Part shown: positions 1 through 7,200 of the stretch, in pieces | Layout of the letters: every line of letters starts with the position of its first letter | How positions within the stretch are numbered: position 1 is the first letter of the stretch | From: Nitrospira sp. | Lineage (GTDB): Bacteria; Nitrospirota; Nitrospiria; Nitrospirales; Nitrospiraceae | DNA: 10,578 nt | Direction: 5' to 3' | Assembly: GCA_015904055.1 (NCBI GenBank) | Contig: JABMDE010000079.1 | Location: forward strand, 15,503 to 26,080 | Notes under the pieces: model-generated | Databases searched by the model: none | What the model was told of the DNA's origin: nothing | What the model saw: the letters and a program-made list of their open reading frames with translations, nothing else | Made by a program: the position numbers and the translations under genes

Positions 1-586
1 ATTGTTTCGCTTGCCGTTCGCGTTCGGCCTGCATGCGGGCGAACACGGCTTTTTCGTTTTGCTCGGGGAGATCGGCGCGTTTGATCCGGACATCCAGAAT
101 CTCAATCCCGTACGTGGATGCTTTCTCGTTCGCTCGCTTGGAGACCACCCGCATGATATCGGCTCTCGTGCTTGAGACGATTTCCAAGAGCTCATGGCGG
201 CCGAGCTCGACGCGCAGCTCGGAGTAGATAATGTCGTGCAGGCGCTGCAGGGCACCCCGCTGGCTTTGGAAGTTCTGGTAAACTTTTAGAGGGTCGACAA
301 TCCGCCACTTTGCGAAGTTGTCCAGCAGCAGCGTCTTCTTATCCTGCGTAATGACGTCCTGGGCGCTTGAGTCATAATCCAAGAGGCGTTTGTCGAAATA
401 GGTGACTTCCTGGACGAACGGCACTTTCACATACAATCCGGGATCTGTGATGTTTCTCACCGGTTTCCCGAGTTGGACGACGATGGCATTCTGCGTCACA
501 TCGACGATGAAGAGGGGGGAGGCTCCCAGTACGAACAACCCCACAACCACGGCAATCAGCGCAATTGCTAGACCTTGTTTGGTCAT
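1..586 (-). CDS. hflC: HflC, SPFH-domain membrane protease modulator (3' end outside the window)
   Basis: HflC forms with HflK the large membrane complex that surrounds and restrains the FtsH AAA protease. My translation from ATG 586 gives 195 codons and stays open to the window edge. It begins MTKQGLAIALIAVVVG, an N-terminal membrane segment at about residues 6-24. An SPFH/Band-7 domain follows, with VVQLGKPVRNITDPGLYVKV and FDKRLLDYDSSAQDVITQDK as family-typical stretches. The last visible residues are the charged part that leads into the coiled coil. Full-length HflC is usually near 280-330 aa, so about a third is missing beyond position 1. The start is fixed by the overlap with the hflK stop: ATGA at 586-583, which implies translational coupling. 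No frame damage is visible. Confidence 0.93.
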   Translation of the reverse strand, partial: MTKQGLAIALIAVVVGLFVLGASPLFIVDVTQNAIVVQLGKPVRNITDPGLYVKVPFVQEVTYFDKRLLDYDSSAQDVITQDKKTLLLDNFAKWRIVDPLKVYQNFQSQRGALQRLHDIIYSELRVELGRHELLEIVSSTRADIMRVVSKRANEKASTYGIEILDVRIKRADLPEQNEKAVFARMQAERERQAKQ

Positions 587-1647
587 GGTGTGGGCTCCTC
601 GTGCGTTGGTTTCGGAGCGGGTTTCGAGAGACGGTCTAACGGAAGATAGGGTAACAGGCGCTCGCCGCCCTTTCCGTCAATAATCACTTTTTCCACGTTC
701 GGAAGGATTTCTTCCATCGTCTCGATGTAGATACGCTTGCTGATGATGTCTTTGCCTTGCTGGTATTCCTTCAGTGTGGCCAGGAACCGATTGGCTTCGC
801 CTTGGGAACGGTTGAGCCGCGCCTGTGCGAAACCCTTGGCTCGATTGACTAATTCGGCAGCTTCGCCTTTTGCCCTGGGAATAATGTCGTTTCGATACCC
901 TTGGGCTTGGTTGATCAGCTTTTCGCGATCTTCCTTGGCATTGGTCACGTCTTTGAAGGCGGCGGCAACGGCTTCGGGTGGATCGACATCTTGGAGTTGT
1001 ACCGCAGCCACCTGCACGCCGGCATGGTAGTCATCGAGGATGCTTTGAAGTAAGACCATCATACTTTGCTGAATGTCGGCTTTCCCGGTCGTCAACGCTT
1101 CGTCAATCTTGCTCTTGCCGACTACTTCACGCATCGACGCCTCGGCGGCTTTCCCGATGGTTTCATGAATATCCGCCACATTGAAGAGATAGTCGCTCGA
1201 TTCTTTGATCTTGTACTGGACGATGAACTCGATGGCGAGAATGTTCATGTCGCCGGTCAACATGAGGGCCTCTTGAGGGACCATCTGCTGACGACCCTGC
1301 TGACTTGTCCTGAATCCGATCTCCACACGATGAAGTTTAGCGACTTTGGGTTGAAGCACGCTTTCGATGACCGGGATTTTGAAATGGGGACCGGGCTCGA
1401 CTGTCCGAACCGGCGTTCCGAACCGCTTCACGACACCCTCTTCATCGGGTGAGACGATAAAGACGCTCTGCCAGACAAGAAATATCAAGAGGGCGGCCAG
1501 GATCAGGTTCATGGCCCCGCCGGAAGGGAGCAGGTTTTTCAATCCGCCGGGAGGAAAGAGATTCTTGAATTGAGACTGAGCCTGCTTGAGGGCATCCTCA
1601 AGGGGGTCGTTTCGTTTACTCCAAGGATCTTTGGGGTCCCAGACCAT
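583..1647 (-). CDS. hflK: HflK, SPFH-domain partner of HflC
   Basis: HflK is the partner subunit of HflC in the FtsH-regulating membrane complex. The 354-aa product starts MVWDPKDPWSKRNDPLEDAL, the short charged, Trp/Pro-containing cytoplasmic head typical of HflK. A Gly/Pro linker follows, then one membrane segment at about residues 46-65 (LILAALLIFLVWQSVFIV). The SPFH domain comes next (SPDEEGVVKRFGTPV, EPGPHFKIP), then an Ala/Glu/Arg-rich region with RAKGEAAELVNRAKGFAQARLNR in two parts, and a Pro-rich tail. Its length fits the family. The stop overlaps the hflC start by four bases (ATGA). The ribosome binding site is weak: an AGGAAG lies further upstream than usual. I saw no clear promoter in the 77 bases upstream. 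Confidence 0.95.
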   Translation of the reverse strand: MVWDPKDPWSKRNDPLEDALKQAQSQFKNLFPPGGLKNLLPSGGAMNLILAALLIFLVWQSVFIVSPDEEGVVKRFGTPVRTVEPGPHFKIPVIESVLQPKVAKLHRVEIGFRTSQQGRQQMVPQEALMLTGDMNILAIEFIVQYKIKESSDYLFNVADIHETIGKAAEASMREVVGKSKIDEALTTGKADIQQSMMVLLQSILDDYHAGVQVAAVQLQDVDPPEAVAAAFKDVTNAKEDREKLINQAQGYRNDIIPRAKGEAAELVNRAKGFAQARLNRSQGEANRFLATLKEYQQGKDIISKRIYIETMEEILPNVEKVIIDGKGGERLLPYLPLDRLSKPAPKPTHEEPTP

Positions 1648-1724
1648 GCGGGTTATTCGATGTCTTCCTATGCAGAGATCAGATGTCAGTCACCTTAGCA
1701 GAGTGGAGGAAGAAGGGGCAAGGT

Positions 1725-2357
1725 CTAAAAAGCCATAGAGAGTATCCAGTACAACAGGCCTGCCAGGACTGCTGTCGCCGGCAGGGTGACGATCCAGGCG
1801 AGGACCATGCTTTGAACGGTGGGCCAGCGGACTGCCTGCATACCGTTCCGCAGGCCGATGCCAATAATGGCTGAACTACTCACGTGTGTAGTCGAGACCG
1901 GCAATCCCAATATGCCGGAAAGCAGAACCAGCGAGGATGTTGCCAGATTGGCGGATAATCCTTCCATATGATTCATCGTTGTCACGTTTTCGGCAAGCAC
2001 CGTTGTCACATGTAACCCTCCGATATAGCTCCCCACCCCCATCGCAAGGGTAACTCCTCCAAAAACGGCGAGCTGGATCGACACGCTGGGCCACGCTGCG
2101 GTTGTACTGCTGAGCAACAGCATGGCCACGATTTTCGGCGCATCGTTGGTTCCGCGAGCAAATGAGGCCAGCCCGCTGGACAGCCAATGCACGGTATCGA
2201 GTCCCACTGACAATCCCTGTAATCCGGAGCGGTCGCATTGCGACGGGACGGCCAGGACCGGCTGGCCGAATGTGGAAGTTTGAAACAGTGTTCTCGTGCT
2301 GCCTTGTGCATCAAGGGCGACCAATGCGCGGGAGGCCGGTATCACACAGAGGCACTT
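1725..2357 (-). pseudogene. PiT-family phosphate permease, C-terminal half only (5'-truncated)
   Basis: About 210 codons from 2357 to 1725 encode the C-terminal half of an inorganic phosphate transporter of the PiT family. Visible marks are FARGTNDAPKIVAMLL (the GxNDAPK repeat motif) and LGLPVSTTHVSSSAIIGIG (the second PiT motif), plus several hydrophobic helices ending LLYWILSMAF. PiT proteins carry two inverted copies of this motif set in roughly 330-420 aa. Here the first copy is absent and no N-terminal half is found upstream. The reading frame stays open upstream to an ATG at 2594, but that extension is compositionally unlike a permease and is out of frame with a HicB-like sequence, so it is accidental. 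I treat the gene as a remnant. Expression of a half-transporter from an internal GTG/TTG start cannot be excluded. Confidence 0.8.
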
Positions 2358-2454
2358 CGAACGACTTCCCGTACGCGATGTTGTCCGGATAGCCCTGTAA
2401 GTAGCCGCACCACCGGCCCTGTTCTTCCCAAAGTATATATTTCGTCGCGTGCAT
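2311..2454 (-). pseudogene. HicB-like antitoxin, N-terminal fragment
   Basis: From ATG 2454 the frame reads MHATKYILWEEQGRWCGYLQ and continues GYPDNIAYGKSFE. This is the characteristic opening of the short HicB/DUF1902-like antitoxin fold (hydrophobic strand, W-E-x-x-G-x-W-x-G-Y-L, then a Y-P-D turn and a G-x-S/T-x-E element). After Glu at about 2356 the similarity stops abruptly. The frame runs 14 more unrelated codons to TGA at 2313-2311, while the neighbouring frame becomes PiT from 2357. The rest of the antitoxin and any HicA toxin are missing. I recognise this from motif shape only; the exact family is less certain than the fact of truncation. Confidence 0.55.
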
Positions 2455-2463
2455 ATGGGGATA

Positions 2464-2491
2464 AGTATAGCTGGGCTTTGTGGGACGGCAA
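2464..2491 (-). promoter_or_regulatory. Candidate sigma-70 promoter before the HicB-like fragment
   Basis: On the minus strand TTGCCG (2491-2486) and TATACT (2469-2464) are separated by 16 bases. The -10 box ends only nine bases before ATG 2454, and no Shine-Dalgarno sequence fits in between, so a transcript from here would be nearly leaderless. It is probably a leftover of the original antitoxin gene. Motif matching only. Confidence 0.35.
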
Positions 2492-2859
2492 GTGGAGAGG
2501 AAACCAGACAGTCCAGCACCGGCAAGTCTGTCGCGATCAATATCGATGACCATCGCGATGAGATTTTCCTGCGAGCATTCGGTGGCCTGATCATTCCCGG
2601 ATGACCGTTGAAAGTCGTCGATAGGTCAATGGGTTAAACGGAAGTGGCAGTGTTGGTCAGGTTCTCTTGGTCTCGGGATTTTACATGCTGCATCCCAGCC
2701 CATCTAGCCTTTCCGGTCGCTGTATGCTCCAGGATGCAAGATCGTTTTCTGGCAGGAATGAGGAAGAAATTAATGCAGATTGTATCCGGACGCGCACAAG
2801 ATCTTATCGCGTCTGTCAAAGATGACGTAATGAATGATGAGGACGAGGGCATGCGCCAG
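2492..2859. other. Gene-poor stretch, no recognisable product
   Basis: Both strands carry open frames of up to 116 codons here, but none resembles a known family, has a good ribosome binding site or reads like a folded protein. A fragment on the minus strand reading ECSQENLIAMVIDIDRDRL (from about 2580) looks somewhat protein-like and might be the tail of another lost gene, but I cannot assign it. An inverted repeat TGCATCC/GGATGCA with a loop of about 36 bases lies near 2687-2736. I see no terminator, tRNA or IS end. Confidence 0.4.
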
Positions 2860-3039
2860 TCAGTCTTCTGCGCGAGCGGGCCCTCCCCACAAGGATAACC
2901 CCAGCGCAACAACGAAATATGAGCCGAGCCCGATTGCCCACAGGATGTGGAAGTCGGTCCATACATAGAAAAACACGGCCTCATTGATGGCGAGACCGAG
3001 CACGAGCATCAGCATTCCAACCCAGTTGAACCATCGCAT
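2860..3039 (-). CDS. Small membrane protein, 59 aa, unknown function
   Basis: ATG 3039 opens a 59-codon frame that begins MRWFNWVGMLMLVLGLAINE and ends WGGPARAED. It is almost wholly hydrophobic, with two likely membrane helices at about residues 5-25 and 32-51, joined by the loop YVWTDFH, and a short polar C-terminus. AAAGGAA at 3055-3049, nine bases before the ATG, is a good ribosome binding site and decides the start. I do not recognise the family. It resembles small two-helix proteins of unknown function. It lies about 135 bases after the DUF2784 gene on the same strand, so it may have its own weak promoter or be the tail of that transcript. Confidence 0.68.
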   Translation of the reverse strand: MRWFNWVGMLMLVLGLAINEAVFFYVWTDFHILWAIGLGSYFVVALGLSLWGGPARAED

Positions 3040-3048
3040 ACGGATCGG

Positions 3049-3055
3049 TTCCTTT
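3049..3055 (-). promoter_or_regulatory. Ribosome binding site of the 59-aa membrane protein
   Basis: AAAGGAA on the minus strand, nine bases before ATG 3039. It is the main support for this short gene and its start. Confidence 0.6.
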
Positions 3056-3147
3056 CATCAGTCACCGCCACCGTGTACTCAGCTCTTGCCTGTGCACGAC
3101 AGAACCTGCTGTTCACTCTGGATGCTATGGTCGTTCGTAGTGTCGGA

Positions 3148-3177
3148 AGACTAGAGTCTCTGGACAACAATTGTCAA
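3148..3177 (-). promoter_or_regulatory. Possible promoter with consensus -35 overlapping the DUF2784 stop
   Basis: A perfect TTGACA (3177-3172) on the minus strand overlaps the TGA of the DUF2784 gene (3176-3174). It lies in a small inverted repeat, GACAA-N3-TTGTC (3163-3175), which also contains the palindrome ACAATTGT. The best -10 is poor: TAGTCT with an 18-base spacer. It could drive the 59-aa membrane protein. The -35 is exact and the rest is weak. Confidence 0.28.
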
Positions 3178-3533
3178 CGAGGCGTCTGCCATAGCCAGCA
3201 ATAGATCGCCAGGTTCACGACGAGCAGGGCGGTCCCCAAGATGAGTTGGATTTCATGGGTTAAGACATCGGGATACAGAATCGAGGACAGAGACCGGATG
3301 AGGAAGTCTCCCGCATACGTTGCTTCGCCGGCTTGCGCCAGGAGCCAATTCTCCAAGGGAGTGAGCGGGCAGACCCAACCGCCGAATTCCACAATAGCGC
3401 CCCAGGCGATTGCCGGCAGGTGCAGCCAAATGAGCCTGGGCCATTTGATCATGAGCAAACCACCGAAGACGACAAAAAGGACAAAGGCCATGTGAAGGCA
3501 GACGATCAGATCCGCAAGAATGCCATACAGCAT
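3174..3533 (-). CDS. DUF2784 family integral membrane protein
   Basis: The 119-aa protein is mostly membrane-embedded, with about four hydrophobic segments: roughly residues 2-27, 36-52, 83-88 region weakly, and 95-115. It carries the DUF2784 signature: LADLIVCLHMAFVLFVVFGG at the start, WPRLIWLHLPAIAWGAIVE, then the conserved CPLTPLENWL with acidic and aromatic residues after it, and ILYP. The family's function is unknown, and the length is normal for it. The start ATG 3533 lies only four bases after the AbiEii stop (TAG, 3540-3538), so the two genes are probably co-transcribed, although no good Shine-Dalgarno sequence precedes it. Whether it takes part in the upstream system or is merely the next gene along cannot be settled from one genome. 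Confidence 0.88.
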   Translation of the reverse strand: MLYGILADLIVCLHMAFVLFVVFGGLLMIKWPRLIWLHLPAIAWGAIVEFGGWVCPLTPLENWLLAQAGEATYAGDFLIRSLSSILYPDVLTHEIQLILGTALLVVNLAIYCWLWQTPR

Positions 3534-3537
3534 GGCG

Positions 3538-4242
3538 CTACTTGCTTGGCGGACGATAGCGTTGGGAAAGCTTGGTGGCCAAGGGAAGAAGAAAGTCCTT
3601 GAGTTGTTCTGCCGAGGTCTGTTTCACCATTCTGGGTTCGAGTTCACGCATCAGCGGGAGGTTTTGTACGGTCAGGAGATTGGCGGCAAATATCAGAACA
3701 CCCTCCTCAGAATCCAAGAGCGCCTCCTTTTCGCGGGCGCGGCTGATTAAATGATCGAGGGTGAATTGCGATTCCTTCAAAATGAAATAGAGATCGTAAA
3801 AGTCTTTTGGCTCCGAAGGCTGACGGCTCAGGATCGCGCAGATCTTGTTCGTGGCGATGTCTTCGAATGAATCGACCGTCACTCCTTCGCGCACCGTCGG
3901 CTGTGCCATCCGTGCCGGTACATCTCGCGCGAATTCGACCTTAAGGCTGTCATGGCTACCGTTAGCTTCGACGAATACGACCAGGTGTTCTGAAGACTTC
4001 GGGTTCTTCGACTGAATGGTCAAGTCAAGGAGAGGAATGAAATCGAGAATGTGTTGGAAGTCTTTCTCCAGCGGCCCCTGTTTTCTGGTAAAGAAGTCCA
4101 GGTCATCTGAATATCGATGGTGGAGATAAAACTCAGCGAGAGCGGTCCCTCCTGTCAGATAGAACCCGCGTTCGCCAAGACCATTCTGAAAGAACGAGGT
4201 GAGAGTCCGATGTTGTAGCGGTGTGAGAATGCTATCCGGCAT
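3538..4242 (-). CDS. AbiEii/AbiGii-type nucleotidyltransferase toxin (DUF1814)
   Basis: The 234-aa protein belongs to the AbiEii nucleotidyltransferase group, whose studied members (AbiEii, MenT) transfer nucleotides and act as toxins in abortive infection or toxin-antitoxin systems. Visible motifs in order: GGTAL at residues 31-35; HRYSDDLDFF with the metal-binding acidic group D46, D47, D49; KVEF at 101-104 as the likely third strand; and the C-terminal signature D128-I-A-T-N-K133-x6-R140 followed by KDFYDLY (146-152). All catalytic-type residues are present, so it should be active. It is shorter than lactococcal AbiEii (around 300 aa). The start ATG 4242 lies inside the upstream STAND gene (11-base overlap), so translation is probably coupled. 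The usual partner AbiEi, a wHTH transcriptional antitoxin, is absent; the 1307-aa NTPase takes its place in the operon. Substrate unknown. Confidence 0.9.
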   Translation of the reverse strand: MPDSILTPLQHRTLTSFFQNGLGERGFYLTGGTALAEFYLHHRYSDDLDFFTRKQGPLEKDFQHILDFIPLLDLTIQSKNPKSSEHLVVFVEANGSHDSLKVEFARDVPARMAQPTVREGVTVDSFEDIATNKICAILSRQPSEPKDFYDLYFILKESQFTLDHLISRAREKEALLDSEEGVLIFAANLLTVQNLPLMRELEPRMVKQTSAEQLKDFLLPLATKLSQRYRPPSK

Positions 4243-7200
4243 GTTCCCACGTGGGTAAGAGGCGCTCGATCATGGCTCGTCTGCGTTCCGGAATGTCAAT
4301 GTAGGGGAGGGCTTCTTCGATATCATCGACGGTAAGCAATTTTCGCACATCAGACCAGTCGGCGTATTTGAGAATCCGGCCAACGGCCCACCTCTTCTGC
4401 TCCACATCGTCTTCCTGTAGATACCGCTTGAGGTCATTCACTTCTCGATCATATTCCCACACCAATTGGGTCTTGACCTCTAATCCAAGGACTCTGGCCG
4501 TGTCTCGAAGCCATGCATGGGCCTCGGCTGGTGTGGATGGGTCCTCCAAGCGTTTTTGCACCTCTTGATTCCGAGCCTCGTAAAATTGAGATACGGGTCC
4601 CCTTATAAAGGCTCCCGTATCCATTGCTGCGGAGGTGAGGACATTCTGTAAGGTAGAGTCATGCGGAAACTTTTTGATGAGCCTAAAGGCGAGATCCCAG
4701 AATCCTGATGCGCTTCCGACAAGCCATCGTGCTGCGATGTGTGCATAGGCAACATTGGTGCCAATTTCCGCAAGCAAGTCGTGAGCATCCTGTTCTTGAC
4801 CTAGTAAATCTTTCAGCCGCCATGAAAGCACTTCTTGAGTTGTGTCGTTCGCGCAGGAGGCATCAAGTAACGTATGGAACAATCGTGGGCGATCACGTGC
4901 TCGCAATGTTTCCCACCATTGTTTTCCTCCATCCATATCCAGGGGTTCCCACTCTAAGGAGCTCGTGGCTGGGGTGGTGAGGAGTTGATGGAACTTCCGA
5001 AAGCCCATGTCAGGATTGGATTCTGTTAGCTTGGCGGCCAGTTTATCAAAATGCCAGCCTTCGGCAGAGCGTGGTGCTCTCTTTGTAGGGCCATGTTCGA
5101 TACAGCGCCAGGCAAAGGCACTCAACTCATCGTCAAACGGTTTTTGGTGGTGCATCCAGCTTCCTAGTAAAACGACTGCTGCAGAAGCGTGTTTATAATT
5201 GGTTCCGGCGATGTTATGGAGCAGTTCCTTGAACTCTTTCGGATCTATGCGATCAATCCATCGGCCAAGTATTGCGGTAGTATATTCAGGGTCCTTGGGG
5301 GCAACTTGTTTGATTCGATTGAGCCCGCGTGGTGTCGGGTCCAGCCAGCTTGTCGTTTCCAGGAGGGAAGCGGCGGAGACTGAGTGTAATTCGGCGAGCT
5401 GATCGAGCCGACGTTCGGCTCCTTCGAGGTCACGCGTCGCCCAGCCGGCGAAGTAAGGAGCAAAAGCCCTGCCTCCAAGAGCATTCTTACCCAGAGATTC
5501 AATGGAATTTTGGAAGTAAAGGGTATGGTCCTCTTTGCCGAGGGTATAGAAAAATCTTCGAGTCTCCTTTGCAGAAGCGGTTAATAGCCACTTCAGTAAG
5601 TCTGGGGTAAGAATTTCTGGAGATTGCGCGACTTCCTTTGCAAGAAGAGATAATTGCTCCTCTACCTGCTTCCAGTCATCCGACACGCGATAGCTGCCAC
5701 CACCGGCCCAGAGTTTGAGCCTGGTCGGAAACCGAGCTTGGTTTAATGAGGCTTGCCATGCCGTCAGTTGTGAAATGAACTCGGTGTATTCGAGTTTCCG
5801 ATCCTCGGGTAAGTCGGGCTTAGCTATTTGTCTGGCACAGAAGTCTCGAACTCGGTGCATGATGCCGGCCAAGTGTGACACATCCAGTCCTTGACGCTCA
5901 GCCAGAGCCCAGTCGGTCAATAGCTTGAAGTATTGGCTGCTTTCTTCGGTTAGCCCCTGGAAAGCCAGTTCAGCGATTGATTGTGGCAGCACGCCCAGTG
6001 CAGCGTGAGAAACCTCGTCGGGCTCTTCGGTGAGCGAGACCAATATCTCCGCGAGGCTTCCGAGGTAGCTAAACATGTCGTTCCATGTCAGAGGGGGGTG
6101 AGTGTCTAATGGTGAAGGGCCTACACTGCGTCGGAGATAGATGGAGGCCTGACTTTTGAGGGCGCTCTCGATTACTTTGATCGCGAGCAGTTTTGTCTCT
6201 GTTGTCGGGGTCGATGAAAGCTGCTCCTTGATCAATGCGGCTCTCTGGCTGAGAGGTAACGGCATTTGAGAATGGCGTGGGTAAAAGCATTGTTGCAGCA
6301 TACTCACGGCGTTACCTTGGGGCTCATCTTCAACCTCTGCTAGAAGCCAGATGAGGCGAAGGGCGTCTTTACTCGTGTTTGTGCGGAAAACGAGTTGGTC
6401 AAGAGCCCCCATCAGCCCTCTGAGAAAATCTCCAGAGACATTCAGTCGAGCTTCTCTAGCGCTATTGCGCAAGTAGTTTTCAATGACTTGCAGCACTCGA
6501 TGAGGAACGGTTCCTGCTATGAGCCTGAGCAGGTGAGTCCGTTTGAGAACACGATCGACTGCGCCTAAGAGGCCATCTGGAGCAAATAACCCGTCCCAGA
6601 ATTGCTCGGTTTCGGGGCCTTTGACTTGTGCAAGCCTCTTGATGAATCTGATCCGCCCCGCTTCGTCTAACGTTGCAAACAGAGCGAGCATCTCATTGCT
6701 ACGTCCTTGGAGAAGTTGCTCGACCAGGTGATTTGCGAGAAGTGGGAGTGATAGTCCGACAAAATAACCGGCCCGTTTTATCAGGCCTGATTTTTCCAAT
6801 TCAGGCAGGTGGGCGATTGTCTCGTGAGGCGTTTGCCCGTTGCCGAATATCTTGCAGATGGTTTGTAGTTCGGCTTCGTGTGGAGCGGCTATCCCAACGT
6901 GCGACAACACAGATAGCAGGCGTGCTGCCTGCAACGCCGCCTCGCCAAGCTCCAGAACGATGCGACGTTCAAACTCTCTCCCCACTTTGGTACTGAAGGC
7001 CGTATGATCCTGCCGAAGAGTGCTTGCAATGCTGGCCGCTGCTAGGATGATGCCGGGAACTCCCCCGGTCTGGCTGAGAATCCAATCCTGAACCCCGAAA
7101 TCAAGGGCCTGCCCTGTCGCGAGGAGGAGTTTCCTTGCGCTTTCATCACTCAGGGGAGAAAGAGGGAGCGATGCCACTCGGTTATCAAACCCATAACTCA

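Noticed and set aside
1725..2594. 289-codon minus-strand frame as an intact PiT transporter
   Set aside because: The first 79 codons are an off-frame reading of a HicB-like sequence and unrelated DNA; the first PiT half is missing.
2455..2600. A HicA toxin upstream of the HicB-like fragment
   Set aside because: None of the three minus-strand frames shows the G-S-H-x-x-[FYW] HicA core or a dsRBD-like pattern.
2644..2898. 84-codon plus-strand frame
   Set aside because: No ribosome binding site, no family, and opposite to every other gene in the window.
2634..2984. 116-codon minus-strand frame
   Set aside because: It overlaps the better supported 59-aa membrane protein in another frame and reads as low-information Ser/Arg/Thr sequence.
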